NCBI GenBank assembly: GCA_947169745.1
Contig: CAMVQZ010000001.1
Location: 62,001 to 126,000 of the forward strand
From: an uncultured Clostridia bacterium
Lineage (GTDB): Bacteria; Bacillota; Clostridia; Oscillospirales; Acutalibacteraceae
Length of the DNA: 64,000 bases
Reading direction: 5' to 3'
The notes beneath the pieces were generated by a model. That model made no database searches, was not told the origin of the DNA, and saw only the letters and a list, made by a program, of their open reading frames with translations. Every line of letters starts with the position of its first letter. Within the stretch, counting starts at the first letter, position 1. This document shows positions 18,984 through 29,145 of the stretch, piece after piece. The position numbers and the translations under genes were made by a program.

Positions 18984-20057
18984 ATGAATACGGAGATGAT
19001 CAACATAGATATTGCATTACTCATTATAATAGGAATATTGCTGTTTGAACTTATAATATTTCTTCACGAGGGAGGACATTTTGTAGCAGCCAAGCTTTCC
19101 GGTGTGAAGGTCAATGAATTTGCACTTGGAATGGGGCCGAAGCTGATTAAATTCAAAAAAGGCGAGACCCTTTACAGTCTCAGGCTTTTTCCGATAGGCG
19201 GTTTTTGTGCGATGGAAGGAGAAGACGGAGACAGTGATGATGACAGGGCTTTTGGAAATAAAGCAGTCTGGAAAAGAATGATAATAGTTCTTGCTGGTGC
19301 ATTTATGAATATAGTTTTAGGCCTTGTCCTTATGATGATAACACTGGCTCCCTCTGAACGCTTTGCTTCCTCTACTGTTGCAGAGTTTACCGAAAATGCA
19401 ACTTCCTCCCAACAGCTCAAGGTAGGAGACACTATCAAGAAGATTAACGGCTATGGTATTCTTACTTCAACGGATCTCAGCTTTGCTTTTGCCACGGCGG
19501 AATCAAATGAGCTGAATATGACGGTAGAGAGAAACGGGCAGACCGTATACCTTGACAAAGTTGTTTTGCCAAAAACAAAAAACAGCGATGGAAAAGAGAT
19601 ACTTCAGCTGGATTTCAGGGTTTATGGTATCGAAAATAATTTCGGTAATCTTTTGTCGCAGACGTTTTTGTCTACAGTTTCTACCGTAAAGGTGGTATGG
19701 GCAAGTCTTGCGGGGCTTGTCACCGGTAAATTCAGTTTTAATGAGGTTGCCGGACCTGTGGGAATGACTTCTACAATAAGTCAGGCAACTGCCCAGGGGC
19801 TTGAACGAAGCTTTATGGACGGCCTGATGAATCTGATCTATGTTATGACAATAATCACCATCAATCTTGGTGTAGTAAACCTTTTGCCTCTTCCAGCTCT
19901 TGACGGAGGAAGGTTTGTATTCCTGGTTGTCGAAGCAATAAGACGAAAAAAGATCAACCAGACTGTGGAAGGATACATCCACGCTGCCGGAATGATACTT
20001 CTCCTCCTGTTTATGGCTGCGATTACAGTAAAGGATATTATTCAGCTTATTTTTTAG
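18984..20057 (+). CDS. rseP: RIP (site-2-type) metalloprotease RseP
   Basis: FLHEGGHFVAAKLSGVKVNEFALGMGP; PDZ region; NLLPLPALDGGRFVF. Confidence 0.93.
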   Translation: MNTEMINIDIALLIIIGILLFELIIFLHEGGHFVAAKLSGVKVNEFALGMGPKLIKFKKGETLYSLRLFPIGGFCAMEGEDGDSDDDRAFGNKAVWKRMIIVLAGAFMNIVLGLVLMMITLAPSERFASSTVAEFTENATSSQQLKVGDTIKKINGYGILTSTDLSFAFATAESNELNMTVERNGQTVYLDKVVLPKTKNSDGKEILQLDFRVYGIENNFGNLLSQTFLSTVSTVKVVWASLAGLVTGKFSFNEVAGPVGMTSTISQATAQGLERSFMDGLMNLIYVMTIITINLGVVNLLPLPALDGGRFVFLVVEAIRRKKINQTVEGYIHAAGMILLLLFMAAITVKDIIQLIF

Positions 20058-20071
20058 CGGAGTGATTTAAT

Positions 20072-21121
20072 ATGGAAAGAAGAAAAACAAGACAGGTAGT
20101 TCTCGGAAATGTGAAAATAGGCGGTAATGCCGATATTTCTGTTCAATCTATGCTGAATATACCGGCATCGGATACAGAAGGAAGTGTCAGGCAGTCAATT
20201 GAGCTTGAAAAAGCCGGATGCGACATTATCCGTATTGCTATACCGGATGAAGAAGCTATCAGGCTTATACCAGCGATAAAAAAAGAGGTCAGCTGTCCGA
20301 TAGTTGCGGATATACATTTCGATTATAAGCTTGCCCTCGAAGCCGCGGCTGCCGGGATTGATAAGATCAGGATAAATCCCGGTAACATCGGAGATGACAG
20401 TAGGGTAAAGCAAGTGGCTGATGAATGCAGACGTCGCAATATTCCTATCAGGATCGGCGTGAATTCAGGTTCACTTGAAAAACATATCCTTGCAAAATAT
20501 GGCAGACCCACGCCTCAGGCATTATGTGATAGTGCACTTTATCACGCATCACTTCTGGAGAAATTTGATTTTGACAATATTGTTCTCTCCATGAAGTCCT
20601 CTGATGTAGATTTTATGGTACAGGCTTACGAGCTTGCAAGTAATCAGTGCGATTATCCGCTTCACCTCGGTGTAACAGAAGCAGGCACAGAAAGAATGGG
20701 GTTAATAAAATCCTCAATTGGTATAGGATCACTTTTGCTTCAGGGTATTGGTGATACTATCAGGGTGTCTCTTACAGATGATCCGGTGAAAGAGGTATAT
20801 GCTGCAAAAGATATTCTGAGAGCCTTGAGTCTGAATAAGGACGGTATCAGGTTTATTTCATGTCCCACCTGCGGAAGAACCCAGATAGATCTTATCGGTC
20901 TTGCTAAGCGGGCAGAGGAAATGCTCAGAGATTGCAAAAAAAGTATTACCGTCGCTATTATGGGGTGTGCAGTTAACGGACCTGGTGAGGCGAGAGAAGC
21001 AGATATTGGAATAGCAGGCGGAAATAACTGCGGCCTTATCTTCAAAAAAGGCGAAATAATCAAAAAGGTCAAGGAAGAAGAATTGCTTTCTGAATTGTTA
21101 AAGGAAATTGAAAAAATGTAG
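20072..21121 (+). CDS. ispG: 4-hydroxy-3-methylbut-2-enyl diphosphate synthase (flavodoxin-dependent)
   Basis: RRKTRQVVLGNVKIGG, GVNSGSLEKHILAKYG, SCPTCGRTQIDLI, MGCAVNGPGEAREADIGIAGG. Confidence 0.97.
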   Translation: MERRKTRQVVLGNVKIGGNADISVQSMLNIPASDTEGSVRQSIELEKAGCDIIRIAIPDEEAIRLIPAIKKEVSCPIVADIHFDYKLALEAAAAGIDKIRINPGNIGDDSRVKQVADECRRRNIPIRIGVNSGSLEKHILAKYGRPTPQALCDSALYHASLLEKFDFDNIVLSMKSSDVDFMVQAYELASNQCDYPLHLGVTEAGTERMGLIKSSIGIGSLLLQGIGDTIRVSLTDDPVKEVYAAKDILRALSLNKDGIRFISCPTCGRTQIDLIGLAKRAEEMLRDCKKSITVAIMGCAVNGPGEAREADIGIAGGNNCGLIFKKGEIIKKVKEEELLSELLKEIEKM

Positions 21122-21212
21122 TTTTCCGGTTGGTATACCAGCTTTATCACTTTTTGATAGTGCTGATATATCAACTGTTCTGCAATAAATGATTTTAAAA
21201 TGAGGAGATAAT

Positions 21213-24200
21213 TTGAAAAAATTTTACGAGTTCTTTGAAAAATATCTGGATATAAAGAGTATTTCCCAGGATATAAATAATTGCGTTATAATTAACGCTG
21301 CAATAGTGAACTCTGAGGAACGTTCAATGGAGATCACTATTTCAAGTGATACTCTTTTAGACAGAAAATCAATTTTTGAGGCTGAAAGAATAATAGAAGG
21401 CAGTGTTCTTTCTCTGACAAAATGCGTTATTTCTCCTCGATATGATAGTACGCTGTTTGATATAGATTATTATAATCAGCTTGTGCTTGAACTGAAAAGA
21501 AGAAATGCCTCTCTTAACGGAACACTCAATGATTCTGTTGCTGATATCAGGGACAAGACCCTCTCTGTTGAATTAAAGCATGGCGGAAAAGAATTTCTTC
21601 TGAATCAGCAATTTGATAAGAATCTTAGTGCACTTATCAAAAATGAATTCGGGATTGATCTGAAAGTCAAGCTTACAGGTACAACTGATATCGATAGCGA
21701 AAGTGCTTCATACATACAAAAGCAGATTACAAATGAAGAAAAGATACTAAGAGAAGCCCAGATATCTAAAATCAATGAGTATGAATCCATGATGAATACA
21801 GCAAATGAAAGGAAAGCTTCCTTTGAAAAGAAGGAGATCAAACAAGCAATTCCTGTTTCTTCCGCTGAGATAGAAATAAGAACAGAGAAGAATATTACCC
21901 CAAGTTATATTCCTGAAAGCGCAAACCCTATATATGGCGGTCCTGTTCATGGAGATGTTACCTCTCTTGATATGCTCACTCAGGAATCGGGAAGAGTTAT
22001 AATCTGGGGTCAGATATTTGCTATAGACGTCAGAGATACAAAGGATAATAAAAAGAAGATAATATCCATAAGTATTACCGATTTCAAAGGCTCGTGTACC
22101 ATAAAAATTATTGATACCAATGAGAAATGTGCTCCTGTTCTTGATTTGAAAAAAGGAATGTGTATTCTGGTCAGAGGCGAAGCTCAGTATGATAAATATG
22201 ATCACGATATTGCAGTAATGACAAGAGCGATCACTCTTGTCTCTATACCGAAGGTCGTAGATAAAGCTCCCGAAAAGAGGGTAGAACTGCATCTGCATAC
22301 AAATATGTCTGCAATGGATGCCGTTTCAAGTGCCGGCGATCTTGTCAAAAGAGCATACGAATGGGGGATGCCTGCTATTGCAATAACAGACCACGGTGTT
22401 GCACAGGCATATCCTGACGCTATGAATGCTTGCGATGCCATCCGGAAAAAGGGTGGGGATATAAAGATAATATATGGTGTTGAAGCCTATTTTATAAATG
22501 ACAAATCAGTGGACGCTGTTGTAGGGAAAAGTGATATTTCCCTTGAAGATGAGTTTGTCGTTTTCGATATCGAGACCACGGGTCTCAGTCCTGCAAGAGA
22601 AAGGATTACTGAAATAGGCGCGGTAAAGGTAATCAACGGTGAAATAAAAGATAAATTTTCTACTTTTGTTAATCCTGAAAAGCCCATCAGTGCATCTATT
22701 ACCGAGATTACAGGTATTACTGATGAAATGGTAAAAGATGCTCCCTCAGAAGCGGAAGCCGTAAAGAGTTTTCTTGATTTCTGCGGAAAAAATGCAGTAG
22801 TTGTCGCTCATAATGCGGGTTTTGATACATCATTTATCAAGATAGCGTCCGAGCGTAATAAACTCGAATACACTCTCACTCATATAGACACGCTTTCTGT
22901 TTCCAGAGGAATATTCTCGCAGCTGAAAAACCATAAGCTTGATACTATCGCAAAGTTTCTCAAGCTTGGAGATTTTAATCATCACAGGGCATATGATGAC
23001 GCATTTATGCTCGCAAAGATATTCCAGGTAATGCTGCAAAAGCTTTCTGAGGAGTATAATGTCAAGGTTATTTCTCAGATAAACAATGCCATACCGAAGC
23101 CTGATTTTAAAAAGAACAAGTCATATCATCAGATTATCCTTGCAAAAAATCAGGTAGGTCTTAAAAACCTTTATAAGCTTATTTCAAAAGCACATATTGA
23201 TTATTTCTACAGAAAACCCCTGATTCCCAGATCAGAACTGACAAAGCATCGCAGCGGGCTCATAATCGGAAGCGCTTGCGAGGCTGGTGAGCTTTTCCGG
23301 GCTATTGTTGATGGCAAGCCCTGGGAAGAATTAAAAGAAATAGCTTCGTTTTACGATTATCTTGAGATACAGCCTCTTGGAAATAATATGTATCTTCTCA
23401 GAAATGGTACTGTCAGCTCTGTTGAAGAGCTCAAGGAATTTAACAGAACTGTTGTCAGGCTTGGTCAGGAGCTGAATATCCCTGTTGTTGCAACCTGTGA
23501 TGTTCACTTTATGGATCCTTATCAGAGCGAATACAGAAAGGTTCTTATGACTGCTCAGGGGTTCTCAGATGCCGCAGAACAGGCTCCGCTGTATTTCAGA
23601 AACACAGCAGAAATGCTTAAGGAATTTGATTACCTTGGAGCAGAAAAGGCATATGAGGTCGTTGTTAAAAATACCAATAAGATCGCTGACATGGTCGAAC
23701 GAATCCGTGCTGTTCCTAAAGGAAACTTTCCTCCCTTTATCAAGGGCGCAGAAGAAGAGCTTTCCTATCTGACATGGAAAAAAGCCAGGGATGTTTACGG
23801 AGACCCTTTGCCTGAGATAGTTAAGGCAAGAATAGACAAAGAACTTAATTCTATTATTAAAAATGGATTTTCAGTGCTGTATATAACTGCTCAAAAACTT
23901 GTTGCAAATTCCAATGAACACGGTTATCTTGTGGGATCAAGAGGTTCTGTCGGATCATCCTTTGTTGCCACTATGTCTGGTATTTCTGAGGTCAATCCTC
24001 TTTGTCCTCATTATGTATGTCCAAAATGCCAGAACAGTGAATTCTTCAACGACGGAAGTGTAGGCTCAGGCTTTGATCTTCCGGAAAAAAAGTGTCCCAA
24101 CTGCGGCGCTGATTACATACGGGATGGTCATGATATTCCATTTGAAACATTCCTTGGCTTCAAGGGAGATAAAACTCCGGATATTGACCTGAATTTCGCA

Positions 24201-25616
24201 GGAGAATACCAGACCGATTCCCACAGATTCACGGAAATATTATTCGGTAAGGAAAACGTATTTAAAGCCGGAACAATTGCTACAGTAGCTGAGAAAACAG
24301 CTATTGGTTATGTAAGAAAATATGCCGAAGAAACCGGTGTAACTCTCAGCAAGGCTGAGGAACTCAGACTCGCCGCCGGATGTACCGGTGTAAGAAGAAC
24401 GACAGGACAACACCCTGCCGGAATGGTTGTAGTTCCGAGGATGAATGATATTTACGAATTTTGTCCCATACAGCGACCTGCAAATGATCAGAAAACAGAT
24501 ATTATTACAACACATTTCGATTTCCATTCTATTCATGATACCGTTTGCAAGCTTGATGAGCTTGGCCACGATGTTCCGACGATATATCACTACCTTGAAG
24601 AGTATACCGGAATAAGTGTTATGGATGTTTCAATGAGTGATCCCGATGTAATGTCTTTGTTTACATCTACAAAGGCTATCGGAGTTGAACCAGACGATAT
24701 AGACTCTTTGACGGGCACATTTTCTCTTCCCGAAGTAGGTACAAAATTTGTCCGTAATATGCTTATTGATACACAGCCAAAAACCTTTTCTGACCTTCTT
24801 CAGGTTTCTGGTCTTTCTCATGGTACCGATGTTTGGATAAACAATGCGTCTGACCTTATCGAAAAAAAGATATGTACCATTTCCGAGGTTATCGGTACAC
24901 GAGATAATATCATGGTTTATCTTATGCACAAAGGGCTTGAGCCTGATATGGCATTCAAGATAATGGAAATAGTCCGTAAGGGTAATGCGACTAAGCTGCT
25001 GACAGAAGAACACATCAATGCAATGAAAGAACATGGTGTTCCGGACTGGTATATCGATTCTTGTATGAAGATCAAATATATGTTCCCGAAAGCTCATGCT
25101 GCAGCTTATATGATCGCGACTCTCCGACTTGGCTGGTACAAGGTTCACAGACCTAAAGAATATTATGCAGCATATTTCACTGTTCGTAACGATGATTTTG
25201 ATGGAGTTCTTGTGTGTAAGGGAAGAGAAGCTGTACGCAACAGATTGCAGGAAATAAATCTTAAAATACAGAAAAAGGAAGCTACTCCCAAAGAAGAATC
25301 CTCTGTTGCAACTCTTCAGATCATCAATGAGATGCTGGCAAGAAATATCCAGGTATTACCTGTGGATATATATAAATCAGATGCAAAAAGATTTCTTGTT
25401 GAGGGAGATAAGATACGCCTTCCGTTTGCCGCATTATCCGGTGTCGGTGAAGCTGCCGCAAGGTCGCTGGCCGAAGCGAGGAAAGATGGTGAATTTATTT
25501 CCATTGAAGATTTTCAGCAAAGAGCGAAGGTCTCAAAATCTGTTATTGAATTATTGCGGGACATCGGAACCTTCAAATCCCTTCCCGAAAGCAGCCAGCT
25601 GACTTTATTTATGTAG
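21213..25616 (+). CDS. polC: DNA polymerase III subunit alpha, PolC type (with 3'-5' exonuclease)
   Basis: PHP domain VELHLHTNMSAMDA, DnaQ-like FVVFDIETTGLSP, GSRGSVGSSFVATMSGI, Zn cluster CPKCQN...CPNCGADY. Confidence 0.97.
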   Translation: MKKFYEFFEKYLDIKSISQDINNCVIINAAIVNSEERSMEITISSDTLLDRKSIFEAERIIEGSVLSLTKCVISPRYDSTLFDIDYYNQLVLELKRRNASLNGTLNDSVADIRDKTLSVELKHGGKEFLLNQQFDKNLSALIKNEFGIDLKVKLTGTTDIDSESASYIQKQITNEEKILREAQISKINEYESMMNTANERKASFEKKEIKQAIPVSSAEIEIRTEKNITPSYIPESANPIYGGPVHGDVTSLDMLTQESGRVIIWGQIFAIDVRDTKDNKKKIISISITDFKGSCTIKIIDTNEKCAPVLDLKKGMCILVRGEAQYDKYDHDIAVMTRAITLVSIPKVVDKAPEKRVELHLHTNMSAMDAVSSAGDLVKRAYEWGMPAIAITDHGVAQAYPDAMNACDAIRKKGGDIKIIYGVEAYFINDKSVDAVVGKSDISLEDEFVVFDIETTGLSPARERITEIGAVKVINGEIKDKFSTFVNPEKPISASITEITGITDEMVKDAPSEAEAVKSFLDFCGKNAVVVAHNAGFDTSFIKIASERNKLEYTLTHIDTLSVSRGIFSQLKNHKLDTIAKFLKLGDFNHHRAYDDAFMLAKIFQVMLQKLSEEYNVKVISQINNAIPKPDFKKNKSYHQIILAKNQVGLKNLYKLISKAHIDYFYRKPLIPRSELTKHRSGLIIGSACEAGELFRAIVDGKPWEELKEIASFYDYLEIQPLGNNMYLLRNGTVSSVEELKEFNRTVVRLGQELNIPVVATCDVHFMDPYQSEYRKVLMTAQGFSDAAEQAPLYFRNTAEMLKEFDYLGAEKAYEVVVKNTNKIADMVERIRAVPKGNFPPFIKGAEEELSYLTWKKARDVYGDPLPEIVKARIDKELNSIIKNGFSVLYITAQKLVANSNEHGYLVGSRGSVGSSFVATMSGISEVNPLCPHYVCPKCQNSEFFNDGSVGSGFDLPEKKCPNCGADYIRDGHDIPFETFLGFKGDKTPDIDLNFAGEYQTDSHRFTEILFGKENVFKAGTIATVAEKTAIGYVRKYAEETGVTLSKAEELRLAAGCTGVRRTTGQHPAGMVVVPRMNDIYEFCPIQRPANDQKTDIITTHFDFHSIHDTVCKLDELGHDVPTIYHYLEEYTGISVMDVSMSDPDVMSLFTSTKAIGVEPDDIDSLTGTFSLPEVGTKFVRNMLIDTQPKTFSDLLQVSGLSHGTDVWINNASDLIEKKICTISEVIGTRDNIMVYLMHKGLEPDMAFKIMEIVRKGNATKLLTEEHINAMKEHGVPDWYIDSCMKIKYMFPKAHAAAYMIATLRLGWYKVHRPKEYYAAYFTVRNDDFDGVLVCKGREAVRNRLQEINLKIQKKEATPKEESSVATLQIINEMLARNIQVLPVDIYKSDAKRFLVEGDKIRLPFAALSGVGEAAARSLAEARKDGEFISIEDFQQRAKVSKSVIELLRDIGTFKSLPESSQLTLFM

Positions 25617-25681
25617 CATAAAGATCTTATTAGTCGTCAGCTGTAAGGCTGTTGATTGAATTTGTGATATAGGAGGATATG

Positions 25682-28051
25682 ATGGATAAAGAAAAAATAA
25701 CGAATGAAAATACTACCGAATATGACCCCACTAGTATTTCTATTGAAATAAAAAGAAATATTCCAGTTTTACCACTGAGAGGTCTTGTTATTTTTCCTGG
25801 CTCAGTTCTTCATTTTGATGTTGCGAGAGATAAATCTGTCAACGCTTTGACTGATGCAATGAAAAATGAACAGGAGGTTTTTATTACAGCCCAGTCAGAT
25901 ATTACAGACAATGAGCCGAAGTCTGATAATCTCTTTGATTTCGGTGTGTATGCAAAAATAATACAGATCACAAGAATAACCGATAATTACTACAGAGTAA
26001 TAATACGCGGAATTTCCAGAGCCAAGGCGATTCTTTTCCATGGCGGAGATGATTTTATTCTTTCTGATATTATCAACTGTGAATCGCTTCCGGCTGATAA
26101 AAATAACCGTATCGAAGCAACTGTTAATATGCTCAAGGATTCACTTCACGAGTATGCGTCTATCAGTAATCATATCCCGTCTGATATCATAATCACTGCT
26201 GAGGATATAGAGGACCCTGGAAAGATGTGCGACTATGTTGCTGATAATTTCCTGAGAGATTATAAAAATAAGCAGGAAATACTGGAGACTCTCAATGAAG
26301 AGGAAAGACTTGATAAGACCCTGAATATGATGCTTCATGAGCTTTCTATTCTTGAGATCGAAGCAGAGTTAAATGAAAAAACTAAAGAAAATATAGATAA
26401 CAGCCAGCGTGAGTATTATCTCAGAGAACGACTCAAAGCGATACAGGATGAACTAGGTGAAAGTGAAGACACCATTTCGGAATCACTGGAATATAACCAG
26501 AAGATATCCGAGCTTAAAACAACGGATGAAAACAAGGAAAAGCTTTTTAAAGAAGTGAAAAAGCTGGAAAAAATGATGTCCGGATCTGCAGAAGCAAATG
26601 TGGTAAGAAATTATCTGGATGCCTGTATCGAGCTTCCCTGGAATAAGTTTACCAATGATAAAATAGATATCAAAAGGATCTCAAAGCATCTGGAAAAAAA
26701 TCATTATGGCCTGACAAAGGTTAAAGAAACTATTATCGAGTATCTTGCTGTGCGAAAGCTTAATCCGGAGCTTAATGGTCAGATAATCTGTCTTGCAGGT
26801 CCTCCCGGGGTAGGTAAGACTTCCATTGCCAGATCAATTGCGGATGGTACCGGAAGGAACTATCAGCGTATTGCTCTCGGAGGAATACACGATGAAGCGG
26901 AGATTCGTGGACACAGAAGGACATATATCGGAGCAATGATGGGACGAATAATGAGCGCCATTAATCAGGCTGGTTCTGCAAATCCCCTTCTGCTGCTTGA
27001 CGAAATAGATAAACTGGGAAATGATTACCACGGTGATCCTACATCTGCACTTCTTGAAGTTCTTGACGGAGAACAGAATTCTACTTTTTACGATCATTAC
27101 ATTGATCTTCCTTTTGATCTGAGCAAGGTTATGTTTATTACCACTGCCAATGATTATACTGCCATCCCGGATGCACTTCGGGACAGAATGGATATAATCC
27201 ATGTAGACAGCTATACAAGAGAAGAAAAATTCCAGATAGCAAAGATTCATCTTATTTCAAAGCAGCTTAAAAAACACGGTCTTACTGCACGCAATTTCAA
27301 AATATCCGATGATGCAATATATGACATCATTGACAGCTATACAAGAGAATCAGGTGTGAGAAATCTTGAAAGACTGATCTCAAAGCTTATGAATAAAACC
27401 GCTGTGAAAATTGTAAGCGGCAGCTGTAAAAGCATTAAGATAACAAAGGAAGATCTTGAGGCTTTTCTCGGTTCCAGAAAATATAAGAACGACGAATTGA
27501 ACAAAGCTGATGAGATAGGCCTTGCAACCGGTCTCGCATGGACTGCTGTCGGCGGAGAGACTCTGCCGATTGAAGTTGCTGTTATGAACGGAACCGGAAA
27601 AATTGAGCTTACCGGTTCTCTTGGAGATATAATGAAGGAATCAGCTCGTACAGCTCTGACTTGTATTCGTAAAATGTCTGATGAGTTAAATATCGACAGT
27701 AATTTTTACAAGGAGAAGGATATACATATTCATGTTCCGGATGGTGCTGTTCCGAAGGATGGACCATCTGCCGGTATCACTATGGCCACAGCCATAACCT
27801 CTGCACTTACAGAACGATGTGTCCGGCATGATGTTGCTATGACCGGAGAGATTACTATTCGCGGAAAAGTTCTCCCTATTGGCGGACTGAAAGAAAAAAC
27901 CATGGCTGCATACAGACTTGGTATCAAAAAAATTATTATCCCAAAGGATAATAAGGCAGATCTTGATGAGGTAGATGACGTTGTTAAAAATTCCATAGAA
28001 TTCGTTTATGCCGATAACATAAGAACTGTTCTTGATACCGCTCTTTTGTGA
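25682..28051 (+). CDS. lon: ATP-dependent endopeptidase La
   Basis: GPPGVGKTSIARSIA Walker A, LLLLDEIDK, catalytic PKDGPSAGITMATA; start is one of the paired Met codons at 25679/25682. Confidence 0.97.
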   Translation: MDKEKITNENTTEYDPTSISIEIKRNIPVLPLRGLVIFPGSVLHFDVARDKSVNALTDAMKNEQEVFITAQSDITDNEPKSDNLFDFGVYAKIIQITRITDNYYRVIIRGISRAKAILFHGGDDFILSDIINCESLPADKNNRIEATVNMLKDSLHEYASISNHIPSDIIITAEDIEDPGKMCDYVADNFLRDYKNKQEILETLNEEERLDKTLNMMLHELSILEIEAELNEKTKENIDNSQREYYLRERLKAIQDELGESEDTISESLEYNQKISELKTTDENKEKLFKEVKKLEKMMSGSAEANVVRNYLDACIELPWNKFTNDKIDIKRISKHLEKNHYGLTKVKETIIEYLAVRKLNPELNGQIICLAGPPGVGKTSIARSIADGTGRNYQRIALGGIHDEAEIRGHRRTYIGAMMGRIMSAINQAGSANPLLLLDEIDKLGNDYHGDPTSALLEVLDGEQNSTFYDHYIDLPFDLSKVMFITTANDYTAIPDALRDRMDIIHVDSYTREEKFQIAKIHLISKQLKKHGLTARNFKISDDAIYDIIDSYTRESGVRNLERLISKLMNKTAVKIVSGSCKSIKITKEDLEAFLGSRKYKNDELNKADEIGLATGLAWTAVGGETLPIEVAVMNGTGKIELTGSLGDIMKESARTALTCIRKMSDELNIDSNFYKEKDIHIHVPDGAVPKDGPSAGITMATAITSALTERCVRHDVAMTGEITIRGKVLPIGGLKEKTMAAYRLGIKKIIIPKDNKADLDEVDDVVKNSIEFVYADNIRTVLDTALL

Positions 28052-28067
28052 GAAAGGGGGAAGAGGC

Positions 28068-28661
28068 TTGAATTTTCATATCGTAGAGTTTGAAGCATCC
28101 TATGGAAAATCATCCCAGATACCATCATCCGATATTCCGGAGATTGTTTTTTCTGGTAAATCAAATGTCGGAAAGTCATCTTTGATAAACAAACTTCTTT
28201 ATCGTAAATCTATTGCAAAGGTCAGCGCAACTCCCGGAAAAACGACCACTGTAAATTTTTTCCGTCTTTCAGATGTAAGATTTGCAGATCTTCCGGGATA
28301 TGGATATGCAAAGGTCTCTAAAAGCGAAAAAGACAGATGGGCTGAGCTTGTTGAAGGATATTTTTCACAAAACAGAAACATATCGCTTATTATACAGATA
28401 TGTGATATCCGGCATAGTCCTACAAAGGACGATATGGCAATGATAGATTTTTTGTATTCCACCGGTTATAATTTCATTATTGCTTTGACAAAGCTTGATA
28501 AGCTTAAGAAATCACAGATTCAAACGAGAATAAACGATCTCAGAAATGAATTATCAGAATACAAAGATATAAAGCTTTATCCGTGTTCTTCTCAGACAGG
28601 AGAGGGAACTGACGAGATCAGAAAAGCTATCGAAGATAGTATTTCCGACAAATCTGAATAA
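28068..28661 (+). CDS. Ribosome biogenesis GTP-binding protein YsxC/EngB
   Basis: FSGKSNVGKSSLINKLL, TPGKTTTVNFF, DLPGYGYAKVS, TKLDKL. Likely TTG start at 28068 (ORF track 28032 overlaps lon). Confidence 0.93.
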   Translation: MNFHIVEFEASYGKSSQIPSSDIPEIVFSGKSNVGKSSLINKLLYRKSIAKVSATPGKTTTVNFFRLSDVRFADLPGYGYAKVSKSEKDRWAELVEGYFSQNRNISLIIQICDIRHSPTKDDMAMIDFLYSTGYNFIIALTKLDKLKKSQIQTRINDLRNELSEYKDIKLYPCSSQTGEGTDEIRKAIEDSISDKSE

Positions 28662-28666
28662 AAACA

Positions 28667-28690
28667 GGCTCCCGATCAAGGGAGCCTTAT
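28667..28690. terminator. Bidirectional terminator between convergent genes
   Basis: GGCTCCC-GATCAA-GGGAGCC with flanking A- and T-rich tracts. Confidence 0.75.
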
Positions 28691-29145
28691 TCATTACTGT
28701 CGTTTTCAAGACAATTTCCGGTTATACATATGATATTTTCAAATTTTATATCAATTATGCCTTTATCTTCTGACAGTGTTATTTTTCTTTCAAATGTATC
28801 TATCGTTATAAGTTTACCGGTTTCAATTAAGTATTTTCCTCCGGCTTTTAATATATCAGGACAAAACCTTGTTACAGAAATTGTGGGTTCATATCCATCC
28901 ATCAAAAGCTGAGCCAGCCTTCCCATATTGTAATCCAGTATATCTAACTGATATTCTGAAAGCTCAGCTTTATCTTCTGTAATTCTCCCTTCTTCGTTTA
29001 CCATATCTTCAAATCCGGATAAAGCCTTAAATGATGAAAATTGTGCAGCACGGTCGTAGAGAGACATCCGTTTTTTTCTCTTTGAGCCATAGTAGGGAAG
29101 AGTGATAATATCATAATAGAAGTCTGCATTATTTTTATCATCCAT
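28687..29145 (-). CDS. YolD-like family protein
   Basis: Small protein directly after a Y-family polymerase; RAAQFSSFKALSGFEDMVNEEGRITEDKAELSEYQLDIL resembles YolD-like proteins. Confidence 0.7.
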   Translation of the reverse strand: MDDKNNADFYYDIITLPYYGSKRKKRMSLYDRAAQFSSFKALSGFEDMVNEEGRITEDKAELSEYQLDILDYNMGRLAQLLMDGYEPTISVTRFCPDILKAGGKYLIETGKLITIDTFERKITLSEDKGIIDIKFENIICITGNCLENDSNE